Assembly (NCBI RefSeq): GCF_000239795.1
Contig: NZ_CAFJ01000163.1
Location: 28-33,554, forward strand
Length of the DNA stretch: 33,527 nucleotides
Direction of reading: 5' to 3'
DNA from: Bradyrhizobium sp. STM 3809
GTDB taxonomy: Bacteria > Pseudomonadota > Alphaproteobacteria > Rhizobiales > Xanthobacteraceae
Part shown: positions 14,932 to 22,134 of the stretch, piece after piece
Layout: each line of letters starts with the position of its first letter
Numbering within the stretch: position 1 is the first letter of the stretch
Position numbers and translations under genes: made by a program
The notes under the pieces: model-generated
The model's input: the letters and a program-made list of their open reading frames with translations, nothing else
Database searches by the model: none
Told to the model about the DNA's origin: nothing

Positions 14932-15621
14932 ATGGCAGAAACCATGAAGCTCGACGGCGCGCGGGAGCTCGACTTCGACCGCGAGCAGGTCGAGCAGGCC
15001 TATGACCGCTGGGCGCCGATCTACGACCTGGTGTTCGGCGGCGTGTTCGCGAAGGGCCGCAAGGCCGCGATCTCAGCCACCAACAAGATGGGCGGCCGCG
15101 TGCTCGAGGTCGGCGTCGGCACCGGCATCTCGCTGCCGCTCTATGCGCCGCACGTCCGCGTGTTCGGCACCGACATCTCCGAGGCGATGCTCGGCAAGGC
15201 GATGCGCCGCGTCGCCGAGCAGCGCCTGAAGAACGTCGAGGGATTGGCGGTGATGGACGCCGAGAACCTCGACTTCCCCGACGATTCGTTCGACGTCGTG
15301 ATGGCGCAATATGTCGTCACCGCCGTGCCGAATCCGGAGGTCGCGCTCGACGAGTTCGCCCGCGTGCTGCGTCCCGGCGGCGAACTGATCATCCTGACCC
15401 GCGTCAGCGCCGATGACGGCCTGCGTCGTGTCATCGAGCAGGCGCTGCAGCCCGTGGTGCGCCGCCTCGGCTTCCGCACCGCGGAGTTCGGCTGGTCGCG
15501 CTACATGCGCTGGCTCGCCGGCGCGCAGCGCATGGAGCTGGTCGAGCGCCGCCTGATCCCGCCGCTCGGCCACTTCTCGCTGGTCCGCTTCCGCAAGATG
15601 GACCTCGCTGCCGCCGCCTGA
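14932..15621 (+). CDS. Phosphatidylethanolamine N-methyltransferase, PmtA-like (Rhodobacter type)
   Basis: A 229-residue soluble SAM methyltransferase. YDRWAPIYDLVFGGVFAKGR (24-43) precedes SAM motif I, LEVGVGTG (58-65), and the acidic residue Asp81 (FGTDISEAM); AENLDFPDDSFDVV and EFARVLRPGGELIIL follow. The N-terminal block and overall length match the Rhodobacter-type PmtA enzymes that convert phosphatidylethanolamine to phosphatidylcholine at the membrane surface. Bradyrhizobium is known to carry several such enzymes with different methylation steps, so this may do only one step. A phosphatidylserine decarboxylase gene about 3 kb downstream supplies the substrate type. A ubiquinone/menaquinone-type methyltransferase is the main alternative. 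Confidence 0.8.
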   Translation: MAETMKLDGARELDFDREQVEQAYDRWAPIYDLVFGGVFAKGRKAAISATNKMGGRVLEVGVGTGISLPLYAPHVRVFGTDISEAMLGKAMRRVAEQRLKNVEGLAVMDAENLDFPDDSFDVVMAQYVVTAVPNPEVALDEFARVLRPGGELIILTRVSADDGLRRVIEQALQPVVRRLGFRTAEFGWSRYMRWLAGAQRMELVERRLIPPLGHFSLVRFRKMDLAAAA

Positions 15622-15766
15622 GGGCGCGGCAGCCTCCTACCTCCGCTTTCCGCCTCCCCGTAGTCTTCGGCGTTTCCTCGTGTCCGATCGCGTGACATCT
15701 TGATGATGTCACACGACCTACACCGAATCCCTGTAAACGACCTGCAACTCATTCTTCGGAGCAACC

Positions 15767-16399
15767 ATGATCAAGCACTTCCTGGAGCAGCTGCGGATCC
15801 AGCGCTGGGACGACCACCGCTACTATCACCACAGCCGCATCAATCAGAGCCTGCACTTCGTCAGCGCGGTCAGCTTCATGATCGCCTATGTGATGATGGT
15901 GTTCGATCCCCTGATCTCGGCGCTGATCGGGTGGCTGGTGTCGATGACCTCGCGCCAGGCCGGTCACTTCTTCTTCGAGCCGAGGGGCTACGACCACATC
16001 AACCAGGCCACCCACGAGCACAAGGAAGAGATCAAGGTCGGCTACAATCTGCAGCGCAAGGTCGTCCTGATGTCGATCTGGGCGGCCGCGCCGGTGGTGC
16101 TCTATCTGCAGCCGTCGTTCTTCGGCCTGTTCACGCCCTGGACCTCGGCCATGGAGTTCTTCCGCGAGATGGCCAAGCTCTGGCTCGTGATCGGCATCGG
16201 CGGTCTGCTGTTCCGCACCATCCAGCTGTTCTTCATCCGCGACGTCGAGACCGGCCTCGTCTGGATGACCAAGATCATCACCGATCCGTTCAACGACTTC
16301 ATGCTCTACCGCAAGGCGCCGATCGCGCTGCTGCGCGGCGAGCTGATCGATCCCGGCCTGGATCTGATCGGCGAGCATCTCGAGGAGCAGCACGCCTGA
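15767..16399 (+). CDS. Histidine-rich membrane protein resembling DUF962/Mpo1
   Basis: A 210-residue protein with hydrophobic segments at about 32-60 and 100-155. The N-terminal part has DHRYYHHSRINQSLHFVS (16-33), with His21, His22, Asn26 and His30, then QAGHFFFEP (64-72) with His67, and YDHINQATHEHKEE (75-88). The spacing Y-H-x4-N-x3-H after which GHxxxE follows a hydrophobic stretch resembles DUF962 proteins such as yeast Mpo1, an iron-dependent 2-hydroxy fatty acid dioxygenase. This likeness is by eye and distant. A GGAG lies about 6 nt before the ATG. It follows pmtA-like by 145 nt on the same strand, so a lipid-modifying role is plausible; a plain structural membrane protein remains possible. 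Confidence 0.6.
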   Translation: MIKHFLEQLRIQRWDDHRYYHHSRINQSLHFVSAVSFMIAYVMMVFDPLISALIGWLVSMTSRQAGHFFFEPRGYDHINQATHEHKEEIKVGYNLQRKVVLMSIWAAAPVVLYLQPSFFGLFTPWTSAMEFFREMAKLWLVIGIGGLLFRTIQLFFIRDVETGLVWMTKIITDPFNDFMLYRKAPIALLRGELIDPGLDLIGEHLEEQHA

Positions 16400-16424
16400 G
16401 CCGTCGTCAAGCCGAAATTGATGC

Positions 16425-16449
16425 GATGCCCGGGCCAAGCCCGGGCATC
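16425..16449. terminator. Strong short hairpin after the DUF962-like gene
   Basis: GATGCCCGGGC, loop CAA, GCCCGGGCATC forms a perfect 11-bp stem 26 nt past the stop. GGTGTTTGTGG follows, so T enrichment is weak. Its core GCCCGGGC is shared with the repeat at 16589-16676, so it may be a single repeat unit acting as a terminator. Confidence 0.6.
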
Positions 16450-16588
16450 GGTGTTTGTGGGGAATTGTTGATGTTGAACGGAGGCTGGCGCGGCTGGAGC
16501 AGTGTGCTCACTCTCGCTTCTGCAGGCCGGGAGACGGCCGGTGAAGCTGCGAGGCTGTCGCGACGAGCAAGGCGGTCAGTCAGTTGCT

Positions 16589-16676
16589 CCGTCATGCCCG
16601 GGCTTGTCCCGGGCATCCACGTCGCTCCGCGCATGCCGGGCCACGTGGATGGCCGGGACGAACCCGGCCATGACGG
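16589..16676. repeat. Paired palindromic repeat (REPIN-like)
   Basis: The arms 16589-16621 and 16644-16676 are reverse complements at 29 of 33 positions, with a 22-nt spacer. Each arm holds an inner palindrome (for example ATGCCCGGG...CCCGGGCAT). The sequence is of a kind I recall as very common in Bradyrhizobium chromosomes. It lies in the 341-nt gap between the converging DUF962-like gene and the PLP enzyme gene; the rest of that gap shows nothing clear. Confidence 0.85.
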
Positions 16677-16740
16677 CGTGGAGGCAGGCGCGCGCATCAG
16701 ATGCGACCGTCCATCCCTCGGGGGAAGCGCGGCGCAGAAC

Positions 16741-18405
16741 TCAGCGGCTGAAGGCGGCGCCGAGCATCTCCTTGAAGATCTGGCGCTTGATCGCCTTGTT
16801 GGTGAGCGTGCCGTCATTCCACCACCAGCCGTCCTGCTTCATCCGCTCCGCGGCGGCCACGAAGCGCCTGGTCACCTCGGCGAAATCGGCGTCGGTGTAG
16901 TTCAGGCTGAAGATGAAGCGGCCGGTGCCGACCCAGCTCAGCGCCAGGCCCTCGGCGCGCAGATAATATTGCAGCATCCAATTGTAGCGCGACGGCACGG
17001 TGTATTCGACCAGCCAGATCGACTGCATGTTGGACACGCGCACCGGCAGGTCCTTGGCGGTGAGCTCGGCATTGAGCTGCGCGGCGCGGCCGTTCCAGGT
17101 GTCGTCGAGGCCGTCATAGATGGTGCGGAAGTTCGGGCTGTCGAGCCGGCTCAGGAACTCGTCCATCGCCGTCATGACGTAGGGATGCGAGTTGAAGGTG
17201 CCGCGGGCGAAGCAGATGTCGGCCGGGCGGTCGTCGCGGAAGCGGCGCATATATTCCTTCTTGCCGCAGACCACGCCGATCGGCAGGCCGCCGCCGAGGC
17301 TCTTGCCGTAGGTCACCATGTCGGCCTTGACGCCGAAATAGTCCTGGGCGCCGCCCGGCGCGAGGCGGAAGCCGAGGAAGACCTCGTCGAACAACAGCAC
17401 GATGCCGCGTTCGGTGCAGACCTCGCGCAACTGCTTCAGCCAGGCCGTGTAGGCCTCGCGGTCATACCGGCCCTTGCGCGAGGAATCGACCAGCGCCGAA
17501 TCGCCGGGCGCATTGCTGTTCGGATGCAGCGCCTGCAGCGGATTGACCAGCACGCAGGCGATGTCGCGCCGGGTGCGCAGCACGTGCAGGGTCCGTTCGG
17601 ACATCTCGGCCAGCGTGTAGGTCTCGTGCGGCGCGATCGGATTGCCGACGCCGGGCTGCACGTCGCCCCACCAGCCGTGATAGGCGCCGGCGAAGCGCAC
17701 CAGATGGCTGCGGCCGGTGTGGTAGCGGGCGAGCCGCACCGCCTGCATCACGGCCTCGGTGCCGGACATGTGGAACGACACCTCGTCCATGCCGGACAGC
17801 TCGGTGAGCCGCTTCACATTGTCGGCCACGATCGGGTGATACAGCCCGAGCACCGGGCCGAGCGCCTGCGCGCGCCGCTCGGCAGCCGCGATGCACTCCT
17901 TGTAGAAGTCGTAGCCGAAGATGTTGACGCCGTAGGAGCCGGTGAGATCGTAGAACTGGTTGCCGTCGAGATCGGTGATGGTGACGCCGGACGAGGCCTG
18001 CATGAACGAGCCGGCGCCGAGCTGCTCCTTGACGAGCCTGCTGTACTGGAACGGCACCCGGTAGCTCTGGGTGAACTGCAGGTCGGAGATGCGGCTCGCG
18101 GCCTCCGCCGTCAGCGCGCGGCTCTTGGCGAACTTCTCCTGGAACAGTGCGCCGAGCCGGAAGAAGCCGTCCTGCCGCTTGGTGGCGATGTCCGGCGGGG
18201 CGCCGTCGGAGCGGAAGAAATCGTGGATGTCGAACTCGTAGCGCGGGATCATCTTGGAGATCCGGCGCGACATCTTGGAATGGCCGGCCAGCGAGCGGTG
18301 CTTGGCGCGCGACAGTTCGATGCGGGCCTTGACCTTGGGGGCGACGGCGGCCGTCACGGCAGCGCCAACGGCGAGCGATACATAAGGAATCGAGGTTTCC
18401 ATCAT
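16741..18405 (-). CDS. Membrane-anchored class III PLP aminotransferase (GSA-aminomutase-like)
   Basis: A 554-residue protein, about 120 longer than usual glutamate-1-semialdehyde aminomutases. The extra N-terminal part begins with a hydrophobic segment (about 4-22, IPYVSLAVGAAVTAAVAP) followed by a very basic stretch, which suggests an inner-membrane anchor with the enzyme in the cytoplasm. The catalytic core is intact: SGTEA (214-218), FAGAYHGWWG, the DEV pair with Asp340, and the PLP lysine Lys368 in YGKSLGGGLPIG. I chose the ATG at 18405; an ATG at 18402 and a GTG at 18426 are alternatives. It is divergent from phosphatidylserine decarboxylase with only 35 nt between starts. Haem synthesis is unlikely given the anchor; the substrate is unknown. 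Confidence 0.85.
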   Translation of the reverse strand: MMETSIPYVSLAVGAAVTAAVAPKVKARIELSRAKHRSLAGHSKMSRRISKMIPRYEFDIHDFFRSDGAPPDIATKRQDGFFRLGALFQEKFAKSRALTAEAASRISDLQFTQSYRVPFQYSRLVKEQLGAGSFMQASSGVTITDLDGNQFYDLTGSYGVNIFGYDFYKECIAAAERRAQALGPVLGLYHPIVADNVKRLTELSGMDEVSFHMSGTEAVMQAVRLARYHTGRSHLVRFAGAYHGWWGDVQPGVGNPIAPHETYTLAEMSERTLHVLRTRRDIACVLVNPLQALHPNSNAPGDSALVDSSRKGRYDREAYTAWLKQLREVCTERGIVLLFDEVFLGFRLAPGGAQDYFGVKADMVTYGKSLGGGLPIGVVCGKKEYMRRFRDDRPADICFARGTFNSHPYVMTAMDEFLSRLDSPNFRTIYDGLDDTWNGRAAQLNAELTAKDLPVRVSNMQSIWLVEYTVPSRYNWMLQYYLRAEGLALSWVGTGRFIFSLNYTDADFAEVTRRFVAAAERMKQDGWWWNDGTLTNKAIKRQIFKEMLGAAFSR

Positions 18406-18440
18406 GTCCAAAAGCGCTAACCCCACCTGCTGACAGATTC

Positions 18441-19316
18441 ATGACAGTCAAAAGCCTGATCGCCTCCGTCACCCAACAGGAAGACCTCAACTTCCTGCTC
18501 ACCAACCGCGTGCCGCGCGCCGCGCTGACCCGCTTCATGGGCTGGTTCTCCAGGATCGAGAACCCGCTGGTGAAGGACGCCTCCATCGCGCTGTGGAAGC
18601 TGTTCTCCGACCTCGACCTGTCCGAGGCCAGGGAGGCCGAGTTCAAGAGCCTGCACGCCTGCTTCACGCGCGAGCTGAAGCCCGGCCTGCGCCCGTTCGA
18701 TCCCGATCCCGCCATTGTGACCACGCCGTCGGACGGGATCATCGGCGCCCATGGCCAGATCCGCGACGGCGAGCTCTATCAGATCAAGGGCGCGCCCTAT
18801 GCGTTGAAGGACCTGGTCGCCGATCCCGCCGTGGTCGAGACCCACCGCGACGGCAGCTTCGTCACGATCCGGCTGACGTCGAGCATGTATCACCGCTTCC
18901 ACGCGCCTGATGACATGACGCTCGAGCATGTCAGCCTGATCCATGGCGACGTCTGGAACGTCAATCCGATCGCGCTGAAACGCGTCGAGCGGCTGTTCTG
19001 CAAGAACGAGCGCGCCGTGATCCGCACGCATCTCGCCACGGGCGAGCCGTTCACGATCGTGCCGGTCGCCGCGATCCTGGTCGCGAGCATCCGGCTGCAC
19101 GCGCTCGACCGGGTATTGAACGCGCAGACCGAACGGCCGCTGACCTATTCCTGCAACAAGGCGGTGAAGAAGGGCGACGAGCTCGGCTGGTTCGAGCACG
19201 GCTCGACCATCATCCTGCTCGCGCCCGGCGATTTCACGTTCGCGCCCGGCATCGCCGAGGGCGCGCGCGTCAAGGCCGGCCAGCCACTGTGGCGCAGGCG
19301 CGTCGCTGCCGGCTGA
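18441..19316 (+). CDS. psd: Phosphatidylserine decarboxylase proenzyme (long, E. coli-like type)
   Basis: Psd converts phosphatidylserine to phosphatidylethanolamine. The 291-residue protein shows TTPSDGIIG (catalytic Asp98), MYHRFHAP (149-156), and WFEHGSTIILL (250-260), where self-cleavage before Ser255 would create the pyruvoyl group; the family motif is usually LGST and here reads HGST. Length and motifs match the longer E. coli-type enzyme rather than the short rhizobial type of about 230 residues as I know it, so this may be a second, specialised copy. No strong ribosome site precedes the ATG. It shares a very short divergent region with the anchored PLP enzyme. Confidence 0.92.
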   Translation: MTVKSLIASVTQQEDLNFLLTNRVPRAALTRFMGWFSRIENPLVKDASIALWKLFSDLDLSEAREAEFKSLHACFTRELKPGLRPFDPDPAIVTTPSDGIIGAHGQIRDGELYQIKGAPYALKDLVADPAVVETHRDGSFVTIRLTSSMYHRFHAPDDMTLEHVSLIHGDVWNVNPIALKRVERLFCKNERAVIRTHLATGEPFTIVPVAAILVASIRLHALDRVLNAQTERPLTYSCNKAVKKGDELGWFEHGSTIILLAPGDFTFAPGIAEGARVKAGQPLWRRRVAAG

Positions 19317-19424
19317 ATGTGACGGGCGCACGACGGCCATCTCGATTTCACCGTTGCGCGTCGCCATATCCTGGCGTTGAACTGGCGAATCGCACGGGTT
19401 GCAACCCGTCATGTGGGAGAGGCA

Positions 19425-20450
19425 ATGGCGAGAACGTCCATCATGGCAGCAGGCGGCATCGTGCTGCGGCGGGAGCAACCGCCGCGGATCGCGGTCGTGC
19501 GCCTGCGCAAGCGCGACGAATGGGTGCTGCCCAAGGGCAAGCTCGATGATGGCGAGACGCCGCGCGACGCGGCCAAGCGCGAGGTGCTGGAGGAGACCGG
19601 CCACAAGGTGACGGTGCACGAATTCCTCGGCACGCTCGTCCACGACACCGGCACGCGCGCCAAGGTGGTGCACTACTGGCGCATGGAAGCGGCCGGCGAG
19701 GCGTCGCAGCCGCTGATGGACGACGTCCGCGCCGTCGACTGGCTGCCGCTCGATGCCGCCGTCGAGCGCCTGTCGCGCGAGCATGAGAAGACGTTCCTGG
19801 AGACGGTCGGCCCCTATGCGCTCGCCGGCCTGATCCGCAAGGCGAAGGCGAAGCCCGCGCTGGAGCCGGCGAAGGAGCAAACCAAGGAACCGGTCAAGGC
19901 GCAGGCCGACAAGGCGGCTGTCGCGAAGGCCTCGGAGAAGGCGGCTGCGGTCGCGAAGCCCGCCGTCGAGAAATCCGCGACGGCCAAAAAGCGGCGCAGC
20001 CGCGTGGTGACACCGCCGGAGCCGTCGCAGCTGCCGGAAGCGCCGCCCGCACCGCTACCGGCGGAGCCGATCCCCCAGGTCGTAGCGGCGTCTGAGGTGG
20101 TGCTCCCGTCCGACCAACCCGAGCCGGTGGCGGCGGAGACCCCCGCGCTGGCCGAGCCGCAGGATGACGCCGTGCCGCTGCCGACCGAAGCGCCCGCCGC
20201 CGACCGCGCGCCGGCGGATCTCGAGCGCGTCGCGGCGGTCGCGGCCGCGATCAAATCGCTCCTGCCCAGCCGCGATCCCGCTGCCGCCGAGGGCAGCCTG
20301 ATACATGGCGGCGCGCCATCCGACCCGCCGATGTCCGGCGCCGCGGCGCAGTCGACCCCCGACAGCGCGGCGGCCGCCGAAACGTCTGATGGCAGCTCCC
20401 GGCGCAGCCTGGCGCAGAAGATGCGCGCCTGGCTCGGCCGAGCCGCCTGA
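19425..20450 (+). CDS. Nudix hydrolase with long low-complexity C-terminal tail
   Basis: A 341-residue protein. The first 140 residues are a Nudix domain with a nearly perfect box, Gly38 to Gly59 (PKGKLDDGETPRDAAKREV then LEETG), Glu53, Glu56 and Glu57 being the metal ligands; the last box position is His60 rather than a hydrophobic residue. VRLRKRDEWVLPKG before it and VHYWRMEA after it recall diphosphoinositol/dinucleotide polyphosphate-type hydrolases. The remaining 200 residues are Ala/Lys-rich, then Pro/Ala-rich, and end in RRSLAQKMRAWLGRAA, a possible amphipathic helix. The ATG at 19425 has GGGAG 5 nt upstream. Substrate is unknown. Confidence 0.85.
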   Translation: MARTSIMAAGGIVLRREQPPRIAVVRLRKRDEWVLPKGKLDDGETPRDAAKREVLEETGHKVTVHEFLGTLVHDTGTRAKVVHYWRMEAAGEASQPLMDDVRAVDWLPLDAAVERLSREHEKTFLETVGPYALAGLIRKAKAKPALEPAKEQTKEPVKAQADKAAVAKASEKAAAVAKPAVEKSATAKKRRSRVVTPPEPSQLPEAPPAPLPAEPIPQVVAASEVVLPSDQPEPVAAETPALAEPQDDAVPLPTEAPAADRAPADLERVAAVAAAIKSLLPSRDPAAAEGSLIHGGAPSDPPMSGAAAQSTPDSAAAAETSDGSSRRSLAQKMRAWLGRAA

Positions 20451-20607
20451 GCAGGCTCGGCGCCGGGATGATCGCCGCGCCTCGGATCACGCCACGCGCG
20501 ATCCGCGGCGGCCTGGGCAGGCCCATCCCGGCTTTCGCAGGGCAAAATTGCTGAGAACCATTCGCGCCATTGCGGGTTGATGCGGGTCCGTCAACGGAGA
20601 CCCCCGC

Positions 20608-21117
20608 ATGAGCCCGCCGCGCGAGAGTGCCGCATCCCTTGCAAAACCTGCCCCGCTGTCCGTCACGCTGCGGATCAATGGCGACAGCCGCACGCTGTCG
20701 GTGGCGCCCTGGACCACGCTGCTCGATCTCCTGCGCAACCACCTCGACCTGACCGGCACCAAGAAGGGCTGCGACCACGGCCAGTGCGGCGCCTGCACGG
20801 TGCTGATCGACGGCCGCCGCGCGCTGTCCTGCCTGACGCTCGCGGTCATGAAAGACGGCGCCGAGATCACCACGATCGAGGGGCTCGCCAAGGGCGACGA
20901 GCTGCATCCGCTGCAGCAGGCCTTCATCGACCACGATGCCTTTCAATGCGGCTATTGCACGCCGGGCCAGATCTGCTCGGCCGCCGGCCTGATCGCCGAG
21001 GGCAAAGCGAAGACCAAGGACGAGATCCGCGAGCTGATGAGCGGCAACATCTGCCGTTGCGGCGCCTATCCGAACATCGTCGGCGCCATCGAGCAGGCGA
21101 TGGGAGGCGGCCGATGA
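20608..21117 (+). CDS. paoA: Aldehyde oxidoreductase, [2Fe-2S] subunit (PaoA-like)
   Basis: The 169-residue iron-sulfur subunit of a xanthine oxidase-family molybdoenzyme. The ferredoxin-type cluster is held by Cys55, Cys60, Cys63 and Cys75 (GCDHGQCGAC...LSC) and the second cluster by Cys114, Cys117, Cys149 and Cys151 (FQCGYC...ICRCG). It passes electrons from the Mo site to FAD. Unlike E. coli PaoA, the N-terminus (MSPPRESAASLAKPAP) has no twin-arginine signal, so the enzyme should stay in the cytoplasm. GGAG lies about 8 nt before the ATG. It overlaps the next gene by ATGA. Confidence 0.92.
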   Translation: MSPPRESAASLAKPAPLSVTLRINGDSRTLSVAPWTTLLDLLRNHLDLTGTKKGCDHGQCGACTVLIDGRRALSCLTLAVMKDGAEITTIEGLAKGDELHPLQQAFIDHDAFQCGYCTPGQICSAAGLIAEGKAKTKDEIRELMSGNICRCGAYPNIVGAIEQAMGGGR

Positions 21118-22130
21118 ACAATTTCGACTACGCGCGCGCAACCGACATCACCGAGGCCGTCAAGCTGAAGGCGGCGACGCCGGAGGCGAAGTTCATCGCT
21201 GGCGGGACCAACCTGATCGACCTGATGAAGTATCACGTCGAGCAGCCGCGCCGGCTGATCGACATCAGCCGGCTGCCGCTGAACGCGGTGGAGGAGACCG
21301 GCACCGGTGGCGTCAGGATCGGCGCGCTGGTGCCGAACAGCACGCTGGCCTATCACCCGGTCATCGAGCGCCGCTATCCGCTACTGGCGAGCGCGATCCT
21401 GGCCGGCGCCTCGGCGCAGCTGCGCAACATGGCCTCGACCGGCGGCAACCTGCTGCAGCGGACCCGCTGCGCCTATTTCTACGACGTCTCGACGCCCTGC
21501 AACAAGCGCAGGCCGGGCGATGGCTGCTCGGCGATCGAGGGCCTCAACCGCAATCACGCCATCCTCGGCAGCAGTGCGTCCTGCATCGCGACCCATCCGT
21601 CCGACATGTGCGTGGCGCTTGCCGCGCTCGAGGCCACCGTGCATGTCACGGGAGGGCAGGGCGAGCGCAGCATCGCCTTCGCCGATTTCCATCGTTTGCC
21701 GGGCGACCGGCCCGATCTCGACAACACGCTGCGCGCCGACGAGATCATCACCGCGATCGAGCTGCCGGCGCAGGGTTTTGCCGCGAACTACAGCTATCTC
21801 AAGATCCGCGATCGGCTGTCCTATGCCTTCGCGCTGGTCTCGGTCGCCGCAGCGCTCGAACTGGAGAATGGCCGCATCCGCGAGGCACGGTTGGCCCTCG
21901 GTGGCGTCGCTCACAAGCCGTGGAGGAGCGAAGCCGCGGAAGCGGCGCTGCGCGGCCAAACGCCGGAGCGCGCATCCCTCGAGCGCGCGGCCGACATCCT
22001 GCTCCACGACGCCAGGCCGCACCGGCATAACGCCTTCAAGCTCCCGCTCGCCCGCCGCGCCATCGTCAGGACCCTGACGCAGGCCGCCGACGGCACGCCG
22101 CAGATCCAATCCATCAAGTCCATCCGGTGA
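21114..22130 (+). CDS. paoB: Aldehyde oxidoreductase, FAD subunit with [4Fe-4S] insertion (PaoB-like)
   Basis: A 338-residue FAD-binding subunit: KFIAGGTNLIDLMK (26-39) is the FAD pyrophosphate loop and RNMASTGGNLLQRTRC (104-119) the second. The stretch RCAYFYDVSTPCNKRRPGDG holding Cys119, Cys129, then Cys138 and Cys157, is the insertion that binds a [4Fe-4S] cluster in E. coli PaoB and hydroxybenzoyl-CoA reductase-like relatives. It is the feature that places this enzyme in the PaoABC group rather than plain xanthine dehydrogenase. The ATG overlaps the stop of the [2Fe-2S] subunit (ATGA), so the genes are translationally coupled. Confidence 0.92.
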   Translation: MNNFDYARATDITEAVKLKAATPEAKFIAGGTNLIDLMKYHVEQPRRLIDISRLPLNAVEETGTGGVRIGALVPNSTLAYHPVIERRYPLLASAILAGASAQLRNMASTGGNLLQRTRCAYFYDVSTPCNKRRPGDGCSAIEGLNRNHAILGSSASCIATHPSDMCVALAALEATVHVTGGQGERSIAFADFHRLPGDRPDLDNTLRADEIITAIELPAQGFAANYSYLKIRDRLSYAFALVSVAAALELENGRIREARLALGGVAHKPWRSEAAEAALRGQTPERASLERAADILLHDARPHRHNAFKLPLARRAIVRTLTQAADGTPQIQSIKSIR

Positions 22131-22134
22131 TCTC

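Noticed and set aside
16741..18405. Assignment as housekeeping hemL (glutamate-1-semialdehyde aminomutase)
   Set aside because: The N-terminal membrane anchor and extra 120 residues do not fit, and alphaproteobacteria normally make aminolevulinate with HemA (ALA synthase).
15700..18420. 906-codon open frame on plus spanning several genes
   Set aside because: It crosses the pmtA-like/DUF962-like gap, a palindromic repeat and the antisense of the PLP enzyme; low-complexity sequence with no recognisable domain.
18417..19880. 487-codon open frame on minus
   Set aside because: Antisense to psd and the Nudix gene; composition typical of shadow frames.
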